Below, piece after piece: positions 17,513-25,797 of a stretch of DNA of 32,014 nt. This stretch comes from UBA6109 sp964506465 (GTDB lineage: Bacteria; Desulfobacterota; Syntrophia; Syntrophales; UBA6109): contig CAZDLM010000039.1 of the NCBI GenBank assembly GCA_964506465.1, positions 1 through 32,014 on the forward strand, in the 5' to 3' direction. Positions within the stretch are counted from its first letter, which is position 1, and each line of letters starts with the position of its first letter. The notes under the pieces are model-generated. The model did no database searches and was not told where the DNA came from. It worked only from the letters and a program-made list of their open reading frames with translations. A program made the position numbers and the translations under genes.

Positions 17513-17908
17513 ATGGACGCGGTTCTGACATTCATCGGGCATATTGAGACGCCGTACAGAACCAGGGAGGAGTGTCCGAGAAACGTCGAGCCGGACGGCC
17601 CTCTGTGCAGCGTGGTGGTGAAGAAAGAATTTTCGGACGGGCTGTTGGGGCTCGAATCGGGGCGGCACATCCTTCTGCTTTACTGGTTTGAAGGCGTCGA
17701 TCGAAGCAGGCTCCGCCAGCATTCGCGCAAGAAGGGGATCTACGCAGGCGTATTCGCGCTGCGGGCGCCCAGCCGGCCGAATCCCATAGCGGCGGCGGTC
17801 GTGAAGATCGAGAAGATCGAGAATGAGACGATCACCGTGAAGGGGCTCGATTGCGTCAGCGGGACGCCCCTCCTCGACATCAAGATTGCGATGGACATAG
17901 AGATTTGA
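17513..17908 (+). CDS. trmO: TrmO-family tRNA methyltransferase (TsaA/YaeB)
   Basis: 131-aa SAM-dependent enzyme of the VirR/YaeB beta-barrel family. It N6-methylates threonylcarbamoyladenosine at position 37 of certain tRNAs. Visible family motifs are FIGHIETPYRTREECPR, GLLGLESGRHILLLYWF and the signature FALRAPSRPNPIAAAVV, ending GTPLLDIK. It is shorter than the E. coli protein (about 235 aa), which has a C-terminal extension; single-domain versions are common in archaea and deltaproteobacteria. It lies 51 bp after the cupin gene, and its stop overlaps the likely TTG start of the DUF192 gene. Confidence 0.85.
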   Translation: MDAVLTFIGHIETPYRTREECPRNVEPDGPLCSVVVKKEFSDGLLGLESGRHILLLYWFEGVDRSRLRQHSRKKGIYAGVFALRAPSRPNPIAAAVVKIEKIENETITVKGLDCVSGTPLLDIKIAMDIEI

Positions 17909-18405
17909 GCGATGCGCCGCGTTCTGAAAAGGCCGTTTCTCCTCTCCCGCCCGCGCATCTGGCGGGAATCCTGATCCTGCTTGCTCTTCTCTTCTCCTGC
18001 GCGGCGGTCGGCAACGCCGTTTCCGTCAAGGGCCGCGTCTTTTCCGCGGAGATCGCCCGGACGCCCCAGGAGAGGGCGGACGGCCTCATGTCCCGGAAGG
18101 AGCTTGGCCGGGACGCCTGCATGATCTTTCTCCACGATGCGGACGGCTACCATTCCGTCTGGATGAAGAATTGCCTCGTATGGCTTGACGTGGTCTGGGT
18201 GAACGGGTTGGGAGTCGTCGTGGAAATCGAGCAGAACGTCCCGCCCTGCCCGGCGGATGCGGCGGACTGCCCGTCCTACGGCGGAAGGGTTCCTTCGCGG
18301 CACTTTGTCGAATTCGCCGCCGGCACGGTTTCCGATCTCGGAATCCAGCCGGGTGATCAAATCGGCTGGAACCTGTCCGTTCCCGGGGAGGGCAGGTGGA
18401 AGTAA
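17905..18405 (+). CDS. DUF192 exported protein
   Basis: About 166-aa DUF192 protein. It has a hydrophobic export signal (LAGILILLALLFSC, a poor lipobox because of Phe before Ser-Cys). The DUF192 core follows: VFSAEIARTPQERADGLMSRKEL, then MIFLHDADGYHSVWMKNCLVWLDVVWVN, ending AAGTVSDLGIQPGDQI. Function is unknown; family members are periplasmic. There is no in-frame ATG upstream of the signal. The likeliest start is TTG 17905, which overlaps the trmO stop (TTGA). An out-of-frame ATG at 17912 opens a short basic peptide, so a frameshift near 17970 is an alternative. Confidence 0.8.
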   Translation: MSDAPRSEKAVSPLPPAHLAGILILLALLFSCAAVGNAVSVKGRVFSAEIARTPQERADGLMSRKELGRDACMIFLHDADGYHSVWMKNCLVWLDVVWVNGLGVVVEIEQNVPPCPADAADCPSYGGRVPSRHFVEFAAGTVSDLGIQPGDQIGWNLSVPGEGRWK

Positions 18406-18428
18406 CCCTGAGGTCCGGCCGGGAGGCT

Positions 18429-20201
18429 TCAGGCCTTCCGTCTCCTTCGCACCTCCCCCGCGTCGCCCGTCGCGAGGTCCTTCTGGCGCTGTTTCCCCCG
18501 GACCGTCCTTTCCACGAAGAGCTTCTTGCCGCTGAACGGATCGAGGCCCGTCCAATACATGACGGCGGACCAGGTGGAGGGGGTCGGCGTGAAGATCTGG
18601 ATCTGTTCCGGTCTCAGGCGCAGTTCGCGGCGCGCGAACTCGGCGAGTCTTCTCATGTCGTCGTCCGTACAGCCGGGATGGGCGGCGAGCAGGTAATAGG
18701 TGAGGAACTGTTTCTTCCCCGCCTCCCGGCTCAGGCGGTCGAAGGCCTCTTTGAACCTCGTCAGGTGCCGGCGGCCGGCCTTGCCCATGACGTCGAGGAC
18801 GCGCTCCTCGGAGTGTTCCGGCGCCAGCTTCAACTGGCCCGAGACGTGGTGGGCCGCCAGCTCGCGCAGGTAGGTCAGGCCGGACTTCCGGTCGTCGAGG
18901 ACGAGGTCGTGGCGGACGCCGGAAGCGATGAAGACACGGCGCACGCCGGGAAGCGAACGCAGTTTCCTCAGCAGCTCGATCTGCCGCCGGTGGTCGTTTT
19001 CGAGCGACGGGCAGGGTTCCGGGAACAGGCAGCGGCGGTCGCGGCAGGCCCCCGACCGCTCCATCTTTCCGCAGGAAAAGCCGTACATGTTGGCCGTGGG
19101 ACCGCCGACGTCCGATATCACGCCCCGGAAACCGGCGCACGCGGTCAAGCGGCCCGCTTCGCGGAGAATGGAAGCCTCCGAGCGGGACAGGACGCGGCGG
19201 CCCTGGTGCAGCGCGACGGCGCAGAAACGGCACTCTCCGGCGCAGCCGCGGTGGGAGGCCAGCGAAAAGCGGATGGTGTCCTGAGCGCGGACCTCGCCGC
19301 GGCCCGCATCGAGGGGGTGGACGTCTCTTGAAAACGGCAGTTCGGAGGCCGCATCGAGTTCGGCTTCCGACAGGGGAGGCTGCGGCGGATTGTGGACGAG
19401 CCAGCGGCCGTTTTGACGCTGGCACAGGCCGCGCGCCGTCACGGGGTCCTGGTTTTCGCAGAACAGGCGGAACATCCGGATGAAGGCGTCGGGATCGGTC
19501 TTGACCTCGGCGAAGGAGGGGAGGGCGACCGTTCCGTCGGGAGGCGCCGCAGCCAGATAACACAAACCGCGGACATCCCGGCAGTCGCGCCCGTTCCGGA
19601 GGCGGTCGGCGATTTCCAGGACGGCCTTTTCCCCCATCCCGTAGATCAGCAGGTCCGCCTTGGCGTCGGCCAGGACCGAGCGGCGGACGGCGTCCGTCCA
19701 GTAATCGTAGTGGGCGATCCGCCGCAGGCTGGCTTCAATGCCTCCCAGGACGATCGGCTTTGTCGGCTTGAAGCGCGAGCGGATCAGGTTGGCGTATGCG
19801 ATGACGGCGCGGTCAGGGCGCCGGTCGTTCCGGCCGCCGGGAGTGAAATCGTCGGTCCGGCGGGGTTTCCCCAGGGCGGTGTAGTTGGCGACCATGGAAT
19901 CGACGCTCCCGCCGGAAACGCCCCAGAAGAGCTCAGGCTCGCCGAGCCGCGCGATGTCGACGCCGGAGCGGACGTCGGGCTGGGCGAGAATGCCCACGCG
20001 GCAGCCGGCCTTCTCCAGCAGGCGTCCGACGGCGGCCGCCCCGATGAAGGGGCTGTCGATGTAAGCGTCTCCCGTGACGAGGACCACATCGAGACGATCC
20101 CATCCCCGGGCGGCCATCTCCTCGCGCGTCGCGGGCAGAAAGCCGGCATCTCCGATCCGGCCGCGCGGGGCGGATGTCGGGCGGCTGCCGCGGCGGGTCA
20201 T
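18429..20201 (-). CDS. ygiQ: YgiQ family radical SAM protein
   Basis: 590-aa radical SAM protein. The N-terminal YgiQ domain has LDVVLVTGDAYIDSPFIGAA, VSGGSVDSMVANYTALGKPR and VLGGIEASLRRIAHYDYW. The cluster motif is CAGECRFC (Cys320, Cys324, Cys327) within SLASHRGCAGECRFC. Later parts show SDVGGPTANMYGFSC, KLAPEHSEERVLDVMGK and QIFTPTPSTWSAVMYWTG, all diagnostic for YgiQ. The reaction is unknown. The protein is shorter at its C-terminus than E. coli YgiQ (about 740 aa), as in many anaerobes. Its ATG overlaps the stop of the upstream diguanylate cyclase gene by 4 bp. Confidence 0.94.
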   Translation of the reverse strand: MTRRGSRPTSAPRGRIGDAGFLPATREEMAARGWDRLDVVLVTGDAYIDSPFIGAAAVGRLLEKAGCRVGILAQPDVRSGVDIARLGEPELFWGVSGGSVDSMVANYTALGKPRRTDDFTPGGRNDRRPDRAVIAYANLIRSRFKPTKPIVLGGIEASLRRIAHYDYWTDAVRRSVLADAKADLLIYGMGEKAVLEIADRLRNGRDCRDVRGLCYLAAAPPDGTVALPSFAEVKTDPDAFIRMFRLFCENQDPVTARGLCQRQNGRWLVHNPPQPPLSEAELDAASELPFSRDVHPLDAGRGEVRAQDTIRFSLASHRGCAGECRFCAVALHQGRRVLSRSEASILREAGRLTACAGFRGVISDVGGPTANMYGFSCGKMERSGACRDRRCLFPEPCPSLENDHRRQIELLRKLRSLPGVRRVFIASGVRHDLVLDDRKSGLTYLRELAAHHVSGQLKLAPEHSEERVLDVMGKAGRRHLTRFKEAFDRLSREAGKKQFLTYYLLAAHPGCTDDDMRRLAEFARRELRLRPEQIQIFTPTPSTWSAVMYWTGLDPFSGKKLFVERTVRGKQRQKDLATGDAGEVRRRRKA

Positions 20202-21646
20202 GATTCCGAAGGGAGGCGGGTGGAATCCGGATCGTCCGGCGACAAACCGGCATCGGGGATTTCCCCGTAGAGGCGGTAGGTATTGCGGCCCATCTTCTTG
20301 GCCTCGTACATGGCGATGTCGGCCTTCTTCACGAGCGTGTCCACGTCCGTCCCGTCGAGGGGGTAGATGGCCATGCCGACGCTGGTCGTCACCATGAGAT
20401 CCTGATTTTCCAGGCGGAACGGCTGCTGGAAGGCCGAGATGATCTTTGCCCCCAGCACGTGGAGGTCTGCCAGGGCGTTGACCTCCGACAGGATCATCAT
20501 GAACTCGTCCCCTCCCATCCTCGCGATCGTATCGCTCTTGCGGACCAGTCCGGTCATCAGGGTGGCCACTTCCTGCAGCAGGCGGTCCCCGAAGGTGTGG
20601 CCGAACGTGTCGTTGATCTCCTTGAACTTGTCGAGATCGAGCATCGTGATGGCGACCTTCCTGCCCGAGCGCTTCGACTGGGCCAGCGCCACGCCGAGGC
20701 GGTCGTTGAAGAGATAACGGTTCGGCAATCCCGTCAGGTGGTCGTGGTAGGCCATGTGGAGGATCGTTTCCTCCGCGCGTTTGATGTCCGTGATGTCGTT
20801 GAGCAGAGCGATCGTCCCCTCGAACTTCTGGCTGACGTCGAGCATCTTCTTGAGAAGGATCTGATAGATGCGCCGCCCTTTCCGGCTGTCGAGCGTCTTC
20901 TCGAAGCTCTGCTCCAGGGCATGGCTTTCAATCAGATTGTTCAATTCAACGGCAAGCCAGGCGGGCGCCTCCTGGAGCGTGTGGTGGCCTCCGTAGTCCG
21001 TGTAGCCGGGATTTTCGATGCCGAAGAGGGTGTCGACCGCCGCACGATTGGCGTTTTCGATTTTTCCGCCCCCGTTGAGAAACAGCACCGGATTGTGGAT
21101 GCTTTCGAAAATCGTGAGGTATTTGGTCTTTTCGTTCATGATGGCGCGGTTGGCCTCCTGCAGTTGCGCGAGCGCGTCGAAGTCGGAGAGGCTGAACCAC
21201 TCCCGGAGAAAACCGAGTTCAAGACGGTCGAAGAAACGTTCGATGTACAGCAGGGAGTAGCGTTCGCCGTCGGCGGGATAGCCGGCCGTTTTCACCAGAT
21301 CCAGGTAACTCTGCCGGTAATATTTCATCAGGCCCAGAAACATCTCGATCGTGACGCCGCGGGCGCGGTGCAGGCGGGCCTCGCGGGTGGCGAACGATGC
21401 GACGGCGTCGAGCGTGTAATCCTCATCCGGCCCGAGTTCGGGGACCGCCGGTTTCCGGCTGAGCAATTCGCGGAGAGCGCCGGAGAGGCCGGCAATGGAC
21501 AGCCGCCAGGCCTCCTCGAGCGTGGGGGTGTACTTGGCGTAATCGTACCGCTTGGCGTAGTCGAGGACACGGTGCATCAGCCATTCTTCGTGGGATACGA
21601 TCAGGCGGGTGAGCTCTTGGGCGCGGTTTTTGTCGGAGTCTTGCAT
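20198..21646 (-). CDS. Diguanylate cyclase with N-terminal helical sensor and PAS domain
   Basis: 482-aa cytoplasmic protein. The N-terminal all-helical region (about 8-155, SHEEWLMHRVLDYAKRYDYAKYT) resembles RsbR/RsbRD-type sensor domains. A PAS domain spans about 170-290 (FESIHNPVLFLNGGGKIENANRAA, ending NDITDIKRAEE). GGDEF spans about 295-460, with HDHLTGLPNR, active site GGDEF (378-382) and a product-inhibition I-site R369-K-S-D372 five residues before it. It should make c-di-GMP from two GTP. ATG 21646 is preferred over a start 96 bp upstream, which would run back into the b561-like gene. It ends in an ATGA overlap with ygiQ. Confidence 0.92.
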   Translation of the reverse strand: MQDSDKNRAQELTRLIVSHEEWLMHRVLDYAKRYDYAKYTPTLEEAWRLSIAGLSGALRELLSRKPAVPELGPDEDYTLDAVASFATREARLHRARGVTIEMFLGLMKYYRQSYLDLVKTAGYPADGERYSLLYIERFFDRLELGFLREWFSLSDFDALAQLQEANRAIMNEKTKYLTIFESIHNPVLFLNGGGKIENANRAAVDTLFGIENPGYTDYGGHHTLQEAPAWLAVELNNLIESHALEQSFEKTLDSRKGRRIYQILLKKMLDVSQKFEGTIALLNDITDIKRAEETILHMAYHDHLTGLPNRYLFNDRLGVALAQSKRSGRKVAITMLDLDKFKEINDTFGHTFGDRLLQEVATLMTGLVRKSDTIARMGGDEFMMILSEVNALADLHVLGAKIISAFQQPFRLENQDLMVTTSVGMAIYPLDGTDVDTLVKKADIAMYEAKKMGRNTYRLYGEIPDAGLSPDDPDSTRLPSES

Positions 21647-21666
21647 GGCGTATTGCACCGTACCGT

Positions 21667-22065
21667 TCACAGGAGTCCCGTCAGCCTGGCGCCGGATATC
21701 AGCGCCGAAACCGTCAGCAGCAGCGTTGCGCGCCCGGCCCAACGGTGTCCCGTTCCGATCCTTTGATGGTTTCTTCTCGTCCTGATCAGGGCATGTCCCA
21801 GAACGAACGTGAGGATGGCGCCGGCGCCGGTCGCCGAACCGACCCAGGTGTGGGGGACTGAAAAATGCTCACCGGATGTCTTTTCGATCATCAGCGCGAC
21901 CGCCGCAACACCCATCAGGGCGAACAGAAAACCCGCCGTGCCGGCCGCCCGATGGGCCCGAATCCGCCAGCGCTTTCCTGACGCCGTCCGGACGATGGAG
22001 AACCCGCAGGCAAAGAGAAGGAAGGCGATCGACATCAGGACGGCGTGAAGGTACGGCAGAGTCAT
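21667..22065 (-). CDS. Four-helix, four-His membrane protein resembling cytochrome b561
   Basis: 132-aa protein with four hydrophobic segments. One His lies in or next to each: His7 (LHAVLMSIAF), His38 (RAHRAAGTAG), His72 (PHTWVGSATG) and His107 (GHRWAGRATLL). This spacing of helix-His followed by small residues matches the PF03188-type b561 core, where the four His ligate two b hemes, and suggests a small transmembrane electron carrier. Heme binding is inferred, not shown. It starts 65 bp after the metallo-hydrolase gene and ends 20 bp before the diguanylate cyclase. Confidence 0.65.
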   Translation of the reverse strand: MTLPYLHAVLMSIAFLLFACGFSIVRTASGKRWRIRAHRAAGTAGFLFALMGVAAVALMIEKTSGEHFSVPHTWVGSATGAGAILTFVLGHALIRTRRNHQRIGTGHRWAGRATLLLTVSALISGARLTGLL

Positions 22066-22130
22066 GAACGAGCTTTCCTTGACGGCGGAACGCTTCAAGA
22101 GGGAACCCCGAAGGCGGGGGCCGGACGAAA

Positions 22131-22970
22131 CTACAGGCGAATTTCCATGTTCTGCGTCACGGCAAAACATTCCATTCGACTTCCCTGCTGCGCGATGATG
22201 CTCCGACAATGAGATACGATCTCGTCGATTTCATCGTCCGACCGGTCCTGGTTGTGGTGGAACAATCCGAGCCGCTTGACGTTGCCTTCCAAGGCCAGAC
22301 GGAGCGTATCCTTGTATACGGAATGCCCCCATCCCTTTGTCTTCTTGTATTCGGTTTCGTTGTATTCGGCGTCATGAATGAGGAGGTCTGCGCCGCGCGA
22401 GAATTCCAGATAGTCTTTGTAATCGAGGCCGCCCTCGTGCCGGTAGGTCAACTCGTTGTCGGTCAGGAATACGAAACTCTTCCCGTCCTCCTGGAACTTG
22501 TAGCCGATGCCCTGATTCGGATGGCTCAGGTTGATCGGCGCAACGCTCAGGCCGTGGATGGAGAAGCCCTCGTCACAGTGGTCTTGAAATTTCAGTTCGG
22601 CGCGGATGTCATCGAAGTGAACGGGAAAATTGGGCGGCGCCATGACGCGGGAAATCACGTCCCGAATGGTTGCCAGGGCGAACGGGCAGCCGTAGATCGT
22701 CATGTGCGTCTTCGGGAAGTAGATCGGCTTGAAGAAGGGAAATCCCATCAGGTGGTCCCAGTGGGCATGCGTGAAGATCATCGTGTAGCGGCGCTTTCCC
22801 TCCCGGAGAAGACTGTTGCCGAGCCGCCGCAGACCGGAGCCCGCATCGACGATGATGACTTCGTCGTTCTTCGTCCGGAGTTCCACGCAGGTCGTATCCC
22901 CGCCGTACTTGAGATATTCCCGTCCCGAGACCGGACTTGATCCGCGCGCTCCCCAGCAGCGAATGATCAT
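22131..22970 (-). CDS. Metallo-beta-lactamase fold hydrolase
   Basis: 279-aa MBL-fold protein of the lactamase_B_2/RNase Z-like type. It opens MIIRCWGARGSSPVSG and VDAGSGLRRLG. The metal motif is HAHWDH (His68, His70, Asp72, His73). Further ligand candidates lie in LSHPNQGIGYKF, TDNELTYRHEGG, LLIHDAEY and the C-terminal FHHNQDRSDDEID. Relatives are often attached to regulators or c-di-NMP signalling proteins, but the substrate is unknown. It is the first of four minus-strand genes that run to ygiQ, behind an AT-rich promoter. Confidence 0.9.
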   Translation of the reverse strand: MIIRCWGARGSSPVSGREYLKYGGDTTCVELRTKNDEVIIVDAGSGLRRLGNSLLREGKRRYTMIFTHAHWDHLMGFPFFKPIYFPKTHMTIYGCPFALATIRDVISRVMAPPNFPVHFDDIRAELKFQDHCDEGFSIHGLSVAPINLSHPNQGIGYKFQEDGKSFVFLTDNELTYRHEGGLDYKDYLEFSRGADLLIHDAEYNETEYKKTKGWGHSVYKDTLRLALEGNVKRLGLFHHNQDRSDDEIDEIVSHCRSIIAQQGSRMECFAVTQNMEIRL

Positions 22971-23017
22971 CCTGCCCTCCGTTGTCGAAGCCGACTGTAA
23001 GGCCGAGTGGCCGGCTC

Positions 23018-23046
23018 ATATAACCATATTTATATTGACAATTCAA
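23018..23046 (-). promoter_or_regulatory. Promoter for the MBL-b561-DGC-ygiQ unit
   Basis: Minus-strand TTGAAT (23046-23041) and TTATAT (23023-23018) with exactly 17 bp between them, in the most AT-rich patch of the region and about 50 bp upstream of the MBL start. Confidence 0.55.
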
Positions 23047-23199
23047 GCGATGGTTGCCGCCGGAAAGGGGCGCAGGCGGCGGAGTTGTATAGCAGGAAAC
23101 CGGATGGCACTGCAACAGAATATGTTCTTCCGGACGGTGCGGGTTCCGGAACCGTGATTTTGTCTTTTTCGGGGGGGGGAATTTCAGGCAATCCGACGA

Positions 23200-23228
23200 T
23201 TGCCCGGCCGTCCGATGTGCGGTAGAAT
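23200..23228 (+). promoter_or_regulatory. Promoter of copZ-copA
   Basis: TTGCCC (23200-23205), a 17-bp spacer and TAGAAT (23223-23228). The predicted start of transcription falls at about 23235, at the left edge of the 26-bp dyad. The spacer is not the 19-20 bp typical of CueR/MerR-activated promoters. Confidence 0.5.
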
Positions 23229-23232
23229 TCAA

Positions 23233-23258
23233 AAAATCCCGGACTCGTCCGGGATTTT
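23233..23258 (+). promoter_or_regulatory. Perfect dyad at the copZ transcription start: operator or intrinsic terminator
   Basis: ATCCCGGAC-TC-GTCCGGGAT flanked by AAAA and TTTT. The shape is that of a bidirectional Rho-independent terminator, yet it lies downstream of the only visible copZ promoter and about 30 bp before the start codon. It could be a repressor operator (CsoR-like sites are GC-rich dyads), an attenuator, a 5' stabilising stem, or a terminator insulating from upstream transcription. Confidence 0.6.
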
Positions 23259-23287
23259 CAGGCAACGTATATGCAGAGGAGGAGACC

Positions 23288-23485
23288 ATGAGAACGATCA
23301 AGATCAAGGGGATGTCCTGCAAGCATTGCGTCATGGCCGTGACGAAGGCCTTGAGCGGCATCGAGGGCGTCAAGGACGTGCGTGTGGACCTGGAAAAAGG
23401 GGAAGCCTCCTTCGAGGAGGAGCGGCCGGTCGACATGGAGACGGTGCGGCAGAAGATCGTCAAGGCGGGATATGAAATCGGCTGA
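23288..23485 (+). CDS. copZ: CopZ-like copper chaperone (HMA domain)
   Basis: 65-aa single heavy-metal-associated domain with KGMSCKHC (Cys11, Cys14) and the ferredoxin-like pattern ending VRQKIVKAGYEIG. It is a cytosolic Cu(I) chaperone expected to deliver copper to the ATPase encoded next. A strong GAGGAGG ribosome site lies just upstream. Its stop lies 14 bp inside the copA frame, so the two are translationally coupled. MSCKHC rather than MTCxxC is within the family range. Confidence 0.93.
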   Translation: MRTIKIKGMSCKHCVMAVTKALSGIEGVKDVRVDLEKGEASFEEERPVDMETVRQKIVKAGYEIG

Positions 23486-25739
23486 GGGAAAGACGTCCAG
23501 GACAACCGTGACGGTCGGCGGCATGACTTGCGCCGCCTGCGTCCGGCGCGTCGAGACGGCGCTCAAGGAACTTCCGGGTGTGAGGGATGCCATGGTCAAT
23601 CTCGCCACGGCGAGAGCAACCGTCGTCCATGATGCGGACTGGGCCGGGTTGGCGGAACTGCGCAGGGCCATAGAAGACCAGGGTTACACCTTCCTCGGCG
23701 TTCCGCAGGACGACAAGGCCGATCCGATCACGGCCGAGAGGGAGCGCGAGGTCCGCGCGCTGCGGACGCGGCTGGTCGCCGGGGCCGTCCTCTCCGTCAT
23801 CGTTTTTCTCGGCTCCATGCAGCACTGGTTTCCGTTTCTGCACGGTCTGCCGCGTCCGGTTGTCCTCTACGCGATGTTTGTCCTGACCGCCCCCGTCGTC
23901 TTCTGGGTGGGCGACCGCTTCATCATCGGGGCGTTCAAGGCCGCGCGGCAGCGTACGACGGACATGAACACCCTGGTGGCGGTGGGGGCGTTATCCGCCT
24001 ACGTCTATTCTGCCGCCGCCACATTCTTCCCCGCTTTCTTCTCTCAGGCCGGCATCGCGCCGCACGTCTACTATGACGGCGCCGCGTTCATCGTGACGCT
24101 CATCATCCTCGGCCGGCTGCTGGAGGCCAAAGCGAAGGGGAGGACGTCGCTGGCGATCCGCAAACTACTGGACCTGACGCCGAAGACGGCCCGCGTCGTG
24201 CGGGACGGCGTCGAGACGGAACTCCCGATCGAGGGGGTTCTCACGGAGGACTTGGTGATTGTCCGCCCGGGCGAACGCATTCCAACCGACGGCGCTGTCG
24301 TCTCCGGCGCCTCCAGTGTCGATGAATCCATGCTGACCGGCGAGAGCATGCCCGTGCCGAAGGAGGCGGGGGAACAGGTCTTCGCCGCGACGATCAATCT
24401 GAACGGGACGCTCCGTTTCCGCGCGACGCGGGTCGGGTCGGAGACGGCGCTCGCGCAGATCGTGCGAATGGTTTCGGACGCCCAGGGATCGAAGGCGCCG
24501 ATCCAGCGGATCGCCGACCGCGTTGCCTCCATTTTCGTGCCGACGGTCTTTGCGATCGGGGCGGTCACCTTCGCCGTCTGGTACTTCTTCGTTCCGGACC
24601 CGTCCTTCAGCCGGGCGCTGCTGAACTTCGTCTCCGTCCTCGTCATCGCGTGTCCATGTGCCCTCGGTCTCGCGACGCCGACGGCCGTCATGGTCGGGAC
24701 AGGACTCGGAGCCGATCACGGGATCCTGATCCGCGACGCCGAAAGTCTGGAGAACGCCTATAAACTGACAACGGTCGTATTCGATAAGACGGGAACGCTG
24801 ACGAAGGGGGAGCCGCAGGTTACGGACATCATCCCTGCCGCGGGCGTCACGGAACAAGAACTCCTGAAGACGGCGCTCTGCATCGAAAACTACTCGGAAC
24901 ATCCGCTGGCGCGCGCCATCGCGGCGAAGGCCGTGGAGGCGGGTCTTGCGCCGGAGGCTGCGGAAGGTTTCGAGGCCCTTTCGGGCTTCGGTGCGCGGGC
25001 CTCCCTCGGAGGCAGGTCCTGCCTGCTGGGAAACCGGCTGCTCCTCACCAGGGAAGGAGTGGCGCTCGGCGATCTCGGAGCGGCCTGCGACCGCCTGAGC
25101 GGAGAGGGGAAGACCTGCGTCTTTGCAGCGCTGGACAACAAAGCCCTCGGTCTGATCGGCGTCGCCGATACACCGAGGGAATCTGCAGCCGGGGCCGTGG
25201 CGACCCTCCGGGAGATGGGGCTTCAGGTCGTCATGATTACGGGGGATACGCCGGGAACGGGCAGGGCGGTCGCCGCGGCCGTGGGGATCGACCGCGTCCT
25301 GGCCGGGGTGCTCCCCGGAGGCAAAGCGGACGAAATCCACCGCCTGCGGGAAGGCGGAGAGGTGGTCGCCATGGTCGGTGACGGCATCAACGACGCGCCG
25401 GCGCTGGCGGCGGCGGACATCGGCATCGCGATCGGCGCCGGCACCGACATCGCCATCGAGGCCAGCGACATCACGCTGATGCGGGACGACCTCCGGACCG
25501 TTCCGCAGGCCATCCTCCTGTCGGCGGAGACGATGAAAGTGATCCGTCAGAATCTGTTCTGGGCGTTCATCTACAACGTCGTCGGGATTCCCATCGCCGC
25601 CGGCGTCCTGTATCCGTTTTTCGGGATTCTGCTCAATCCGGAGTTCGCCGCGGCCGCCATGGCGCTGAGTTCCGTTTCCGTCGTCAGCAACTCGCTCCGC
25701 CTGCGTAGGGTGTGGAGAAAGAAAATGGCCCGAAACTGA
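23472..25739 (+). CDS. copA: Copper-translocating P1B-type ATPase CopA
   Basis: 755-aa inner-membrane Cu(I) exporter. One N-terminal HMA domain (GGMTCAAC, Cys20, Cys23) is followed by an eight-helix P1B core. The actuator has MLTGESMPVPKEAG. The ion-site motif is CPC (Cys394-Pro-Cys396, within IACPCALGLATPT). The phosphorylation site is DKTGT (Asp438), then the SEHPLARA motif (His477-Pro478) and the hinge GDGINDAP (Asp637, Asp641). CPC with YN in the last helices (FIYNVVGIPIAAG) and NSLRLRR near the C-terminus fits the Cu(I) subgroup P1B-1. It overlaps copZ by 14 bp. Confidence 0.96.
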   Translation: MKSAEGKTSRTTVTVGGMTCAACVRRVETALKELPGVRDAMVNLATARATVVHDADWAGLAELRRAIEDQGYTFLGVPQDDKADPITAEREREVRALRTRLVAGAVLSVIVFLGSMQHWFPFLHGLPRPVVLYAMFVLTAPVVFWVGDRFIIGAFKAARQRTTDMNTLVAVGALSAYVYSAAATFFPAFFSQAGIAPHVYYDGAAFIVTLIILGRLLEAKAKGRTSLAIRKLLDLTPKTARVVRDGVETELPIEGVLTEDLVIVRPGERIPTDGAVVSGASSVDESMLTGESMPVPKEAGEQVFAATINLNGTLRFRATRVGSETALAQIVRMVSDAQGSKAPIQRIADRVASIFVPTVFAIGAVTFAVWYFFVPDPSFSRALLNFVSVLVIACPCALGLATPTAVMVGTGLGADHGILIRDAESLENAYKLTTVVFDKTGTLTKGEPQVTDIIPAAGVTEQELLKTALCIENYSEHPLARAIAAKAVEAGLAPEAAEGFEALSGFGARASLGGRSCLLGNRLLLTREGVALGDLGAACDRLSGEGKTCVFAALDNKALGLIGVADTPRESAAGAVATLREMGLQVVMITGDTPGTGRAVAAAVGIDRVLAGVLPGGKADEIHRLREGGEVVAMVGDGINDAPALAAADIGIAIGAGTDIAIEASDITLMRDDLRTVPQAILLSAETMKVIRQNLFWAFIYNVVGIPIAAGVLYPFFGILLNPEFAAAAMALSSVSVVSNSLRLRRVWRKKMARN

Positions 25740-25761
25740 CGCCCATTCCACGGCCTGCAGA

Positions 25762-25782
25762 GGGGCGTTCGTCAACAGCCGC
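25762..25782. repeat. Orphan end of the 25798-25917 repeat
   Basis: GGGGCGTTCGTCAACAGCCG at about 25762-25781 closely matches the right end of the full repeat (GGGCATTTGTCAACGGCCG at 25899-25917), with only a few transitions. It looks like the terminus of a second, otherwise lost or overwritten, copy placed directly before the complete one. Confidence 0.6.
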
Positions 25783-25797
25783 CCGGTATCGTCTCAA

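Larger units (their letters stand above)
22971..23287. other. Divergent intergenic region with two promoters and a dyad
   Basis: This 317-bp gap lies between the MBL hydrolase (-) and copZ (+). It holds the minus-strand promoter at 23018-23046, a run of nine G at 23171-23179, the plus-strand promoter at 23200-23228 and the dyad at 23233-23258. The GC-rich stretch 23047-23160 shows nothing I can identify; no riboswitch motif was recognised and short ORFs there look spurious. Confidence 0.6.

Noticed and set aside
23047..23160. Possible riboswitch or small RNA upstream of copZ
   Set aside because: I could not fit c-di-GMP, cobalamin or other familiar conserved cores, and no promoter precedes it on the plus strand.
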